From Alcaligenaceae bacterium (GTDB lineage: Bacteria; Pseudomonadota; Gammaproteobacteria; Burkholderiales; Burkholderiaceae_B), in assembly GCA_029263615.1 (NCBI GenBank), contig JAJUFT010000010.1, positions 1-44,674 on the forward strand: 44,674 nt of DNA. The letters run 5' to 3'. Below the pieces are notes generated by a model. That model did no database searches, was not told the origin of the DNA, and saw only the letters and a program-made list of their open reading frames with translations. The position numbers were made by a program, and so were the translations under genes. Each line of letters begins with the position of its first letter. The stretch's first letter is position 1. Shown in pieces: positions 31,915 to 39,145 of the stretch.

Positions 31915-34413
31915 TCAGCGTCCGAGGCTGTATGCCAGACTCGCGCAAAGCAGGCTGGCACCCAGGCTGTAATGGACGAAGAGCGCCACCACGCGAGGTT
32001 CGAGCCGGCGGCGCGCCGACACAAATCCGGCGCGCCAGCGCAGCCCCAGGAAGGTGGCCATCAACAGGGAGATCGCCAGGTGAACGGCCGCGTACCAGAG
32101 CAGGACCGTCACCAGCGCGGCCTGCGCATGACTGTGGGCCGCGGGCAATGTCGCCAGACTTCCGCCCACCACGGCCAGTGCACTCGCCAACGCCAATAGC
32201 AGCACGCCCAGGCCCAGCATGGCGCGTCTGCTCCGTGGCCCTGTCGCCCTGTGTGGCCGGGCGAGACGCAGGCCCAGCAAGGCCAACGCCCAGGCGATCG
32301 CCAGCCCCGGCAGTACCGCAAGTGGCAGCCGTGCCAGCTCGGGAGGCGGCCAATTGGGAGCCAGCACCCACAGGTAAATGGCGCCAAACAGCAGAGACCC
32401 CAGTACGGCGGCATCGGCCACCAGCGCGTAGAGCGTGCCGTGCCAGCCGGGCGCACCTCCCGCCTGTTCGAAGTGCAGAGGCAGGTGAACTTCCGGATGG
32501 GCCTGCTCCTCTCCCGCATCCACCCGTGAGCCATTGGCCCAGGCCCAGCAGAGAAACAGGACGGTGGTGACCGCCAGCGCACAGAGCGCCGCGAAGTAGA
32601 ACTTCAGAAGCACCCCGGTGAAAAAACCTGCAGTGGTGATCGCCGCCAACAGGGGCCACCAGCTCGACCCCGGCAGGACGATGATGCTTTCGGGACGGCC
32701 ACTGCCGACTTCCACCGACAGCGTCAGGCGGCGCCCGCCCGCCGGCGCCGACAGCCAGAAGCGGCCTGCCGCCGCGTCGTCCGGTATGTCGGGGTGTTCC
32801 CAAAGCGGATGTTCATCGCGCACCGCCGGAATGCTGGCAAAGTTGTACGCCGGTGCGGGGGTGGGCATGGCCCATTCCAATGTCCCTGCGCCCCACGGGT
32901 TGCGCGGGGCCACCCGCCCCACCCTGACATGCATGAAGATGTCGACCACGAAAATGGCAAACCCCACCGCCTGCATGAAGCCGCCAACGGAGGACACCAG
33001 GTTGAGCAGATCCCAGCCGGATTCGGCTGAATAGGTGTGCACGCGTCGCGGCATGCCCGCCAGGCCGGTGAGATGCATGGGCAGAAAAGTCAGGTGAAAG
33101 CCCAGGAAAATCAGCCAGAACGACACCTTGCCCAAGTGGCGTGCCGGCATGCGCCCGGTGAAATGCGGCATCCAGTAATAGGCCGCGGCCAGCACGGGGA
33201 AGACCATGCCCCCGACCAGCACGTAGTGCAGGTGGGCAACGATGAAATGGGTGTCATGCACCTGCAGATTGAAAGGCACCAGGGCAACCATCACCCCCGT
33301 CAGCCCCCCGATGATGAAGGTGATGAAGAAGCCGGCCAGGAACAGCATGGGCATTTCCCAACGCACCCGGCCGCACCAGAGCGTCGCAATCCAGATGAAG
33401 AATTGCAGAGAAGTCGGAATGGCGATCAACGTGCTGGCCACAGAGAAAAACGTCGACGACGGCAGTGACAGGCCCACGGTGAACATGTGATGCGCCCACA
33501 GCACCATGCTCAACACGGCGATGGACACCACACTGGCCACCACCCAACGGTAGGCCACGACCGGCCGCGACGCGAAGGTGGAGACCATGAGGGTGACCAT
33601 GCCGGCCGCCGGCACGAAGATGATGTAGACCTCCGGGTGGCCGAACAACCAGAACAGGTGCTGCCAGAGCACCGGGTCCCCCCCCAGCACCGGGTCGTAG
33701 AACGGCCAGCCAAAGGCGCGTTCCAGTTCGAGCAGGATGCTGCCAAGAATCAGCGGCGGGAATCCCAGCAGCATCATCAGGGCCGTCACCAGCATGTACC
33801 ATGCGAACAGCGGCATGCGGGTCAGGGTCATGCCGGGCGCCCGCATGCGCAGGATGGTGGTCAGCAGTTCGACTGCCCCGCACACCGCCGAGATCTCGGC
33901 AAAGGTGATGCCGATCAGCCAGAAATCATTGGCGATGCCCGGGCTGTACCGCCCGCTGGAAAGCGGCGTGTACATGAACCAGCCACTGGCCGGCGCCAGC
34001 CCCAGCAGCAGGCTCAGCACCACCATCGTGGCCCCGAACAGATAGCAATACCAGGCGTAGGCGCCCAGCCGCGGGTAGGCCATGTCCCGCGCCCCGAGCA
34101 TCTTGGGAAGGAGGTAGAAGGAAAAGCCCTCGAGCATGGGGATGGCAAACAGGAACATCATCACCGTGCCGTGCATGGTGAACACCTGCGCATAGACGCC
34201 GGCTTCCATGAAGGCGTTGCTTGACGTGGCCAGCTGCGTGCGAATCATCATGGCCAGCACACCGCCGATCAGGAAGAAGACCAGCGATGCCACGATGAAG
34301 CGTTTGCCCACCGTCGTATGATTCACCGACGACAAACTGCCCATGCCCGGCGGCGCTCCCCAGACGGCCTCCAGTTCCTCATGTCGCGCCAGCGCCGAAC
34401 GTTCCGTCTTCAT
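31915..34413 (-). CDS. aa3-type cytochrome c oxidase, fused subunits I and III
   Basis: An 832-residue heme-copper oxidase. Subunit I covers about residues 30-560: His81 (FTMHGTVMMF, low-spin heme), His259-Glu261-Tyr263 (GHPEVY, CuB ligand, proton-path Glu and cross-linked Tyr), His308-His309 (WAHHMF, CuB), and His394/His396 (VAHLHYV, heme a3 and a). After a variable linker, residues ~600-830 add about seven helices of subunit III type (HGTLYALVADAAVLGSLLFG, LLWYAAVHLAISLLMATFLG). Fusions of this type occur in caa3 oxidases such as Thermus CaaA. Its ATG overlaps the subunit II stop (ATGA), and no haem-c domain is present in either subunit. Confidence 0.92.
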   Translation of the reverse strand: MKTERSALARHEELEAVWGAPPGMGSLSSVNHTTVGKRFIVASLVFFLIGGVLAMMIRTQLATSSNAFMEAGVYAQVFTMHGTVMMFLFAIPMLEGFSFYLLPKMLGARDMAYPRLGAYAWYCYLFGATMVVLSLLLGLAPASGWFMYTPLSSGRYSPGIANDFWLIGITFAEISAVCGAVELLTTILRMRAPGMTLTRMPLFAWYMLVTALMMLLGFPPLILGSILLELERAFGWPFYDPVLGGDPVLWQHLFWLFGHPEVYIIFVPAAGMVTLMVSTFASRPVVAYRWVVASVVSIAVLSMVLWAHHMFTVGLSLPSSTFFSVASTLIAIPTSLQFFIWIATLWCGRVRWEMPMLFLAGFFITFIIGGLTGVMVALVPFNLQVHDTHFIVAHLHYVLVGGMVFPVLAAAYYWMPHFTGRMPARHLGKVSFWLIFLGFHLTFLPMHLTGLAGMPRRVHTYSAESGWDLLNLVSSVGGFMQAVGFAIFVVDIFMHVRVGRVAPRNPWGAGTLEWAMPTPAPAYNFASIPAVRDEHPLWEHPDIPDDAAAGRFWLSAPAGGRRLTLSVEVGSGRPESIIVLPGSSWWPLLAAITTAGFFTGVLLKFYFAALCALAVTTVLFLCWAWANGSRVDAGEEQAHPEVHLPLHFEQAGGAPGWHGTLYALVADAAVLGSLLFGAIYLWVLAPNWPPPELARLPLAVLPGLAIAWALALLGLRLARPHRATGPRSRRAMLGLGVLLLALASALAVVGGSLATLPAAHSHAQAALVTVLLWYAAVHLAISLLMATFLGLRWRAGFVSARRRLEPRVVALFVHYSLGASLLCASLAYSLGR

Positions 34414-35186
34414 GGCCTCCTCTCCCGAATCTCCGCCAGCACCGAATCCATCTCCCCCTTTTCATGCGCGACCAGCGTGAACGGCATGAGCGCGTGACCT
34501 TCACCGCAGAATTCGGCGCAGACACCGGCATAGCGGCCGGGTTCATCCACCTGAATCCGCAAACGATTCACTTTGCCCGGAACCGCGTCCAGCTTGCCCG
34601 CCACGCGCGGCACCCAGAACGCGTGAATGACATCGCTGGACATCAGACGCAGGTGCACGGGGACGCCCGCCGGCACATGAATCTCATTCATCGTGCGGGC
34701 TTCATCGCCCAGCTTCGGATAGCGGAACTCCCACCACCACCGATGCGCCACCACGTCCACATGAAAGGCCTCAGCGGACTCGGTTCGGGTGAAGGCGGGC
34801 CACTGCGCTTCATCCAGACGCAGCGAAAACGTCAGCAAGGCCGTGATGGTCGCCGCCGGCAAAATCAGGCCCCCCGCCACCAGCAGCACCAGAATGCCGC
34901 GACGTCCCGGCGCGCGCGGCGGATGCCGACGGATGGCCAGCACGGCCAGGGTCAGCATGAGCAGCAGAACCACGCCGGTGCCGGCTGCCATCACCCACCA
35001 CAGGTGGGCAACGGAACGCGTCACCTCGCTGGCGGGCGCCAGGGTCGACAAGGGGGTGTCCACACAGCCGGCCAGCAGCGGCAGCACCATACCCACGGCA
35101 GCGCCGCATCGCACGGGTGCGCGGCGGCACGACGGTTGCTTGGGCGAACGCAACACCTCGCGCGGACTCTTCAAGGATGCCTCCAT
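34410..35186 (-). CDS. Cytochrome c oxidase subunit II, lipoprotein type
   Basis: Carries the CuA centre that takes electrons from cytochrome c. The ligands are visible: His in SDVIHAFWVPRVAGKLDAVP and the C-x3-C-x3-H-x2-M set in CAEFCGEGHALMPF. Two membrane helices follow a lipobox (LLAGC), so the mature N-terminus is probably lipidated. There is no C-terminal cytochrome c domain. The start is uncertain: ATG 35186 has no ribosome-binding site; GTG 35156 has AAGAG 10 bases upstream and gives a more usual signal peptide (248 instead of 258 residues). The gene is translationally coupled to subunit I. Confidence 0.88.
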   Translation of the reverse strand: MEASLKSPREVLRSPKQPSCRRAPVRCGAAVGMVLPLLAGCVDTPLSTLAPASEVTRSVAHLWWVMAAGTGVVLLLMLTLAVLAIRRHPPRAPGRRGILVLLVAGGLILPAATITALLTFSLRLDEAQWPAFTRTESAEAFHVDVVAHRWWWEFRYPKLGDEARTMNEIHVPAGVPVHLRLMSSDVIHAFWVPRVAGKLDAVPGKVNRLRIQVDEPGRYAGVCAEFCGEGHALMPFTLVAHEKGEMDSVLAEIRERRP

Positions 35187-35691
35187 GAGAAAGCTGGGAC
35201 ACCCTCTTCCCCTGGGAACTGCGACTGCGGTCTCCATCATGCGCCACCCCATCCACCCCATGGTGGTGCCCTTTCCCATCGCCTTCCTGCTCGCCATCGT
35301 GGCCACCGACCTTGCCTTCCTGGGCACGGGTGACGAATTCTGGGCACGCGTCTCCCTCTGGCTGGCAGGCGGCGGAACCGTGCTGGGGGTGGTCGCGGGC
35401 ATCATCGGCACACTGGAGCTGCTGCTGATTCGCGGCATACGCCACCGGCCCGCGGGCTGGAGCCATTTCGTCATGGCCGTGATGCTGCTGGCCGTCGCCT
35501 TCATCAATTGGCTAACCCGCATTGACGACCCCCTCTCCGCCATTCATGGCAGTGGCCTGTATCTGTCCTTGCTGGGCGCCCTGCTGGTATCGATTGCCGG
35601 CTGGCTGGGGGGTGATCTGGTGTTCGAGCACCACGTTGGGCTTGGCAAGCACAAGGACGAAGATGGTGCTGATGAAGACGAGGGGCACTAG
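35185..35691 (+). CDS. DUF2231 membrane protein
   Basis: A 168-residue protein with four membrane helices and the DUF2231 opening MRHPIHPMVVPFPIAFLLAI, ending in an acidic tail (KHKDEDGADEDEGH). ATG 35185 has AAGGA at 35173-35177, 7 bases upstream; ATG 35239 starts exactly at the conserved MRHPIHP but has no such site. It is encoded opposite to the oxidase genes, and its start codon overlaps the possible subunit II ATG in a CATG. Its 3' third overlaps the convergent CopD-like gene by 180 bases. DUF2231 proteins are frequent beside oxidase and cytochrome genes; the function is unknown. Confidence 0.85.
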   Translation: MRKLGHPLPLGTATAVSIMRHPIHPMVVPFPIAFLLAIVATDLAFLGTGDEFWARVSLWLAGGGTVLGVVAGIIGTLELLLIRGIRHRPAGWSHFVMAVMLLAVAFINWLTRIDDPLSAIHGSGLYLSLLGALLVSIAGWLGGDLVFEHHVGLGKHKDEDGADEDEGH

Positions 35692-36057
35692 CAGCAGAAG
35701 GACGCGCCTCCAGGCGGCCGGTTCGGGCAGGGCCGCGTGCTGCTGCTCATGCAGGAGATGCCCGCAATACACGTGATAAAGCGCCATCACGGCGACCACC
35801 GCCAGCTTGGCCAGCAACCACGACCCTTCCACGCCCCTGAGTGCGACCAGCGCACTGCCAGTCAGAATCGCCAGCACGGCCGCCGGCGAACCGAGCATCA
35901 TGAAGGTGTAGCGGCACATCAGCGCGTGACGGTGCAGTTCCGCCCGATCCTGCTCCTGCGGGGGACGTGCGTAGAGCCCCGCCATGATCAGCAAGGCGGC
36001 ACTCCATAGCCCCAGGCTCGCGATATGGGCCGCCATGGCCCACGGTGTCCAGTCCAT
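35512..36057 (-). CDS. CopD/HemJ-like four-helix membrane protein with extended tail
   Basis: A 181-residue protein whose first ~130 residues contain four membrane helices with the pattern of CopD/HemJ-type proteins (MAAHIASLGLWSAALLIMAG, LLAKLAVVAVMALYHVYCGH). ATG 36057 has GGAGG just upstream; the frame from TTG 36090 is not needed. After the last helix (VFISTIFVLVLAKP) the frame continues about 50 more residues through the opposite-strand DUF2231 gene (35512-35691) and is polar and Gln/Gly-rich there, so the tail may be a read-through extension after loss of a stop codon. It may help haem or copper supply for the neighbouring oxidase. Confidence 0.72.
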   Translation of the reverse strand: MDWTPWAMAAHIASLGLWSAALLIMAGLYARPPQEQDRAELHRHALMCRYTFMMLGSPAAVLAILTGSALVALRGVEGSWLLAKLAVVAVMALYHVYCGHLLHEQQHAALPEPAAWRRVLLLLVPLVFISTIFVLVLAKPNVVLEHQITPQPAGNRYQQGAQQGQIQATAMNGGEGVVNAG

Positions 36058-36120
36058 GGCCCCTCCGTTTCGGAGTGAGGCCCCAAGCAAGCCTTGTGCC
36101 GCCCGTACAGACGACAGGCG

Positions 36121-36151
36121 AAAAAAAACCGCGGGTCAAATGAGCCCGCGG
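36121..36151 (-). terminator. Rho-independent terminator downstream of csbD
   Basis: On the minus strand CCGCGGG, a 9-base loop and CCCGCGG form a perfect 7-bp stem followed by eight T residues. It is the last of four stem-loops downstream of csbD and would end its transcript about 110-140 bases after the stop codon. Confidence 0.9.
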
Positions 36152-36180
36152 TGGCTGCGCTCCGTCCCGGGATGAGCGCG

Positions 36181-36257
36181 GCCAGGTGAGGAAGCCTGGC
36201 GCCGGGCCTTCTGGCCCGGACATGTGCGGGAAGCGACGGCGCCTGGCCGTCGCTTCC
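36181..36257 (-). repeat. Three tandem stem-loops in the csbD 3' region
   Basis: In order along the minus strand after csbD: GGAAGCGACGGC/GCCGTCGCTTCC (36229-36257, perfect 12 bp, 5-base loop), CCGGGCC/GGCCCGG (36202-36219, 7 bp, 4-base loop), and GCCAGG/CCTGGC (36181-36200, 6 bp, 8-base loop). The terminator at 36121-36151 follows. The arms differ in sequence, so this is not a copied repeat family but a structured RNA tail. Confidence 0.7.
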
Positions 36258-36263
36258 GTCTGA

Positions 36264-36473
36264 TCAGTAGGGACCGCGATTGCGGTCGAAGAAGTCCTTC
36301 ACTTCACGTTCGGCTTCTTCACGGGTGCGGCCGTAGCGTTCCTGCACGAGGCCGGCCAGCTGCTCGGAGTTGCCTTCAATGCGGGTGAGCTCGTCGTCAG
36401 TCAGGTCGCCCCAGGCTTCCTTCGCCTTGCCCTTGAGCTGCTTCCACTGTCCCTTGATGGTGTCTTCATTCAT
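36264..36473 (-). CDS. CsbD-family general stress protein
   Basis: A 69-residue hydrophilic protein of the CsbD/YjbJ family: it begins MNEDTIKGQWKQLKGKAKEA and has WGDLTDDELTRIEG, the usual marks. Family members are strongly induced in general stress or stationary phase and their biochemical role is not known. GAGGAGT lies 6-9 bases before ATG 36473. It is transcribed alone and ends in four hairpins. The 163 bases between it and the divergent MFS gene hold both promoters, which I could not define. Confidence 0.92.
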   Translation of the reverse strand: MNEDTIKGQWKQLKGKAKEAWGDLTDDELTRIEGNSEQLAGLVQERYGRTREEAEREVKDFFDRNRGPY

Positions 36474-36636
36474 CTCGTCACTCCTCTATGTTGCGGCGAA
36501 ACTGCCGTACACCTCGCAGATAGCAAAGGCTGTGCCTGCCCTGCCCGCGTTCCCGGGCTATCATCCCGGTCAAGGGCGGCGTCCGTGCCGGGTCGCCTGC
36601 AGAACAAACATAAAGAAGAGAGACAAGGATTCCCCC

Positions 36637-37797
36637 ATGACCCCTGCCATGCTTCCGTGGGCATTGTCCGGTGCCGCCGCCGTGGCCGTCGGCTTCGCCC
36701 GATTTGCCTATGCCCTGATCCTGCCCTCCATGCAGCTGGACCTTGGCCTGAACTACGCCCAGGCCGGTTGGCTGAACACCGCCAATGCACTCGGCTACCT
36801 GCTGGGCTCCCTGATCACGGTGGCGATGGTGCAGCGTTTCGGCAATCACCGGCTCTTCACCGTGGGGGCATTGCTCACGGCATTGGCCCTGCTATGCACC
36901 GGCCTCACCCGCGATTTCACCCTGCTCACCGTCTACCGTTTTCTGGCAGGGGTCGGCGCGGCAGGAGCCTTCATCTGTGGCGGGGTGCTGGCCGGCGTGC
37001 TGGGAACCCGTGCCATCGTCATCTTCTTCAGTGGCAGCGGCATCGGGATGCTCAGCACCGGTGCCCTGTTGCCCTGGCTGTTCGAATTCGCCGGCGCGCA
37101 AGCATGGCCCTGGGCGTGGGTGGCCGTCGGGGCCGTTTGTCTGCCTCTTTCCCTGCTGGCCATCGCCGCCGCACGCACGATCGAAGAGCCCGGCACTCCC
37201 GGCCGCAGCGCCGCCTGGCCCTGGCGCCCCTGCCTGCCGGAATTCACCGCGTACTTTTTGTTCGGTCTGGGCTACATCGCCTACATGACCTTCATCATCG
37301 CCTGGCTGCGCCAGAATCCCGTGCCCGGTGTATCGCCCGCCGTCGTGACCTCCGTCATGTGGAGCGTGCTGGGCAGCATGACGCTGCTGGCGCCCTGGCT
37401 GTGGCGCCGGGTATTCAATGGACGCGCGGATGGCGTGCCCATGGCGGCCACCATGGTCGTGCTGGGCAGCGGAGCGGTGCTGCCCATGGCCCTGCCTTCG
37501 CTGACCGGCGTCTGGCTGTCTTCGGCCCTCGTGGGGGCCAGCGTGCTCATGGTGCCGGCCGCCGCCACCAGTTTCGTGAAAGTGAATCTGCCCCGTCAGG
37601 CCTGGGGCAGCGCGCTGGCGGTGGTCACCAGCCTGTTTGCCATCGGGCAGACCATCGGTCCCGTGGCCGCGGGCTGGTTGAGTGACCACTGGGGAAGCCT
37701 GTCTGTCGGCCTGGGCGCGTCAGCCGCCCTGCTCTTCACCGGCGCCCTGATCGCTCTGATGCAGCGTCCGTTCTCGACGCAGCGCGCGGCAAGCTAG
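36637..37797 (+). CDS. YbfB/YjiJ-type MFS transporter
   Basis: A 386-residue transporter with 12 predicted membrane segments. It opens with GFARFAYALILPSMQLDLGL, the conserved start of YbfB/YjiJ proteins, and has YAQAGWLNTANALGYLLGSL shortly after. ATG 36637 has AAGGA about 9 bases upstream; the open frame before it overlaps csbD on the other strand and is not coding. The substrate is unknown. It converges on the nitronate monooxygenase gene with a terminator between. Confidence 0.85.
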   Translation: MTPAMLPWALSGAAAVAVGFARFAYALILPSMQLDLGLNYAQAGWLNTANALGYLLGSLITVAMVQRFGNHRLFTVGALLTALALLCTGLTRDFTLLTVYRFLAGVGAAGAFICGGVLAGVLGTRAIVIFFSGSGIGMLSTGALLPWLFEFAGAQAWPWAWVAVGAVCLPLSLLAIAAARTIEEPGTPGRSAAWPWRPCLPEFTAYFLFGLGYIAYMTFIIAWLRQNPVPGVSPAVVTSVMWSVLGSMTLLAPWLWRRVFNGRADGVPMAATMVVLGSGAVLPMALPSLTGVWLSSALVGASVLMVPAAATSFVKVNLPRQAWGSALAVVTSLFAIGQTIGPVAAGWLSDHWGSLSVGLGASAALLFTGALIALMQRPFSTQRAAS

Positions 37798-37808
37798 ACG
37801 AGACCGGC

Positions 37809-37843
37809 AAAAAAAGCGCCGCAGCAAGTTGCCACGACGCTTT
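37809..37843 (-). terminator. Terminator of the nitronate monooxygenase gene
   Basis: On the minus strand AAAGCGTCGTGGCAA (37843-37829) pairs with TTGCTGCGGCGCTTT (37827-37813), mostly Watson-Crick with three G-U pairs, followed by a T-run of seven (to 37809). It begins 23 bases after the stop. On the plus strand the same pairs are mismatched, so it works best for the minus transcript. Confidence 0.8.
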
Positions 37844-37865
37844 TCCAGAAAACCGCTTGCGGGGT

Positions 37866-39071
37866 TCAGGCCGGCATGGGCTCCGACACCATGCGGACAC
37901 CCGGCTTTGCCACCGCTTCGAGGGCGGGCCGCAGGCCGGTGAGCATGTATTCGATGAGTTCGCGAACCGGGCGGATGGCATTGCCGAAGGGCAGTTTTTC
38001 GGCACCCCGGAAGAATAGGCCGCGGTTCACGTCGCCCGCCAGCGCATAGGCCAGGCGCGTATCGATGCAGAACTGCCCCTGCTTGGAGATACCGTCGCGC
38101 AGACCACACTGGGCCAGGCAGTCGAAGGCCACCGTGCAGGGCTTTTCCTTGGCGATGCTCTGGAGCTTGGCTTCTTTTTCCAGGTAGTTGGCCAGCCACG
38201 GCGTGCGCACGGCACGCGCCGGCAGGCCGGCCACGCTCATGAAGGTGACGATGTCTTCAGGTTTGGCATCCGCCAGCACCCGCTTGAAATTCGGGTGGGC
38301 ATCGCCTTCCTCGCTCACGGCGAAGGGGGTGCCCATCTGCACCGCATTGGCGCCCAGTGAGATCAGTTCCTTGAACTGTTCATGGCTGTGGATGCCGCCG
38401 GCGGTGATGAGAGGAATGTTTTCCCCTTCGATGCCCAGTTCCCTGAACAGCTCGCGCGTCCCTTCCAGCACGGCCGGGAAGGCATAGGACGGGTCGTTGA
38501 TGCGGTCGGCCGTGGGCGAGCCCAGGTGTCCGCCGGCGAAGCGCGGGTTCTCGATGACGATGGCGTCGGGCAGCCGGTTCTTGCGCATCCACTTCTTCAG
38601 GATGACCGCAATGCCGCGGACATCGGAAAGAATCGGGATGATGGCCGTCTTGGGGAATTCGGAAGTCAGGTCGGGAAGATCGAGCGGCAGCCCCGCACCC
38701 ACCACCACGGCATCAGCCCCGCTCTCGCAGGACTGCCGGATATATTCGGGGTACTGCTCCACTGCCTTCATGACGTTGACGGCGATGGCGCCGTTGCCGC
38801 CCGACAGCTTGCGGGCCGCCTGAATTTCGCGATCCAGCGCAACCAGGTTCACCTTGTTGATGAGCGCCTTGTCACGGGAGCGGCCGGTCTGTTCCATGAG
38901 GTCAGGGTGATGGCGACGCAGGTCAACACTGGAAATGGTGCCGAACGCCCCGAGGGACGCGACCGTTCCCGCCAGCCGGTGGGCTGAAATGCCTACGCCC
39001 ATGCCGCCCTGCACGATTGGCAACAGGGTTTTGCCTTTGACCTTGAGTCGCTCCAATGCAGTTTGCAACAC
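37866..39071 (-). CDS. Nitronate monooxygenase (2-nitropropane dioxygenase family)
   Basis: An FMN-dependent TIM-barrel enzyme that oxidises alkyl nitronates such as propionate-3-nitronate to carbonyls and nitrite. The 401-residue protein shows LLPIVQGGMGVGISAHRLAG at the N-terminus, the FMN-site runs GGHLGSP and ITAGGIHSHEQFKELISLGA, and NAVQMGTPFAVSEE. GTG 39071 is taken as start, with TTAAGGA 8 bases upstream; the longer open frame to 39227 would cover the divergent gene. An AAA-type extension of about 100 residues follows the barrel, seen in larger members. Some family members have other substrates. Confidence 0.85.
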   Translation of the reverse strand: MLQTALERLKVKGKTLLPIVQGGMGVGISAHRLAGTVASLGAFGTISSVDLRRHHPDLMEQTGRSRDKALINKVNLVALDREIQAARKLSGGNGAIAVNVMKAVEQYPEYIRQSCESGADAVVVGAGLPLDLPDLTSEFPKTAIIPILSDVRGIAVILKKWMRKNRLPDAIVIENPRFAGGHLGSPTADRINDPSYAFPAVLEGTRELFRELGIEGENIPLITAGGIHSHEQFKELISLGANAVQMGTPFAVSEEGDAHPNFKRVLADAKPEDIVTFMSVAGLPARAVRTPWLANYLEKEAKLQSIAKEKPCTVAFDCLAQCGLRDGISKQGQFCIDTRLAYALAGDVNRGLFFRGAEKLPFGNAIRPVRELIEYMLTGLRPALEAVAKPGVRMVSEPMPA

Positions 39072-39096
39072 GGTAGAAATCCTTAAAAAGCTTGCG

Positions 39097-39120
39097 CTGT
39101 AGGAAAAGATTATCCTACAG
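39097..39120. promoter_or_regulatory. Perfect palindrome between divergent genes
   Basis: CTGTAGGA (39097-39104), 8-base AT-rich spacer AAAGATTA, TCCTACAG (39113-39120): a perfect 8-bp inverted repeat, extended by GCG flanks. It sits 26 bases from the GTG of the nitronate monooxygenase gene and 25 from the ATG of the membrane protein gene, so one dimeric regulator could control both. No regulator gene is adjacent and I cannot assign a family to the motif. Confidence 0.6.
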
Positions 39121-39131
39121 GCGCGGTCAAC

Positions 39132-39145
39132 TATACTTGATTTTA
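39132..39145 (+). promoter_or_regulatory. TATACT box abutting an ATG
   Basis: TATACT (39132-39137) ends 7 bases before ATG 39145, and no Shine-Dalgarno sequence precedes that ATG. Transcription would start at or next to the ATG. The -35 position falls inside the palindrome at 39097-39120. Confidence 0.45.

Noticed and set aside
30921-32570. 549-residue plus-strand open frame across the phosphate transporter and oxidase genes
   Set aside because: It is antisense to two well-supported genes, rich in Arg/Gln/Pro low-complexity runs and shows no family motif.
34789-35184. 5' extension of the DUF2231 open frame antisense to coxB
   Set aside because: The conserved DUF2231 start lies at 35239 and the AAGGA-supported ATG at 35185; the upstream part is the mirror of the subunit II gene.
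36121-36257. CRISPR or REP-type repeat array
   Set aside because: The four stem-loops have unrelated arm sequences and no regular spacer length, so they are neither a CRISPR nor a copied repeat family.
38382-38987. 201-residue plus-strand frame inside the nitronate monooxygenase gene
   Set aside because: Antisense to conserved FMN-binding segments; no supporting start signal.
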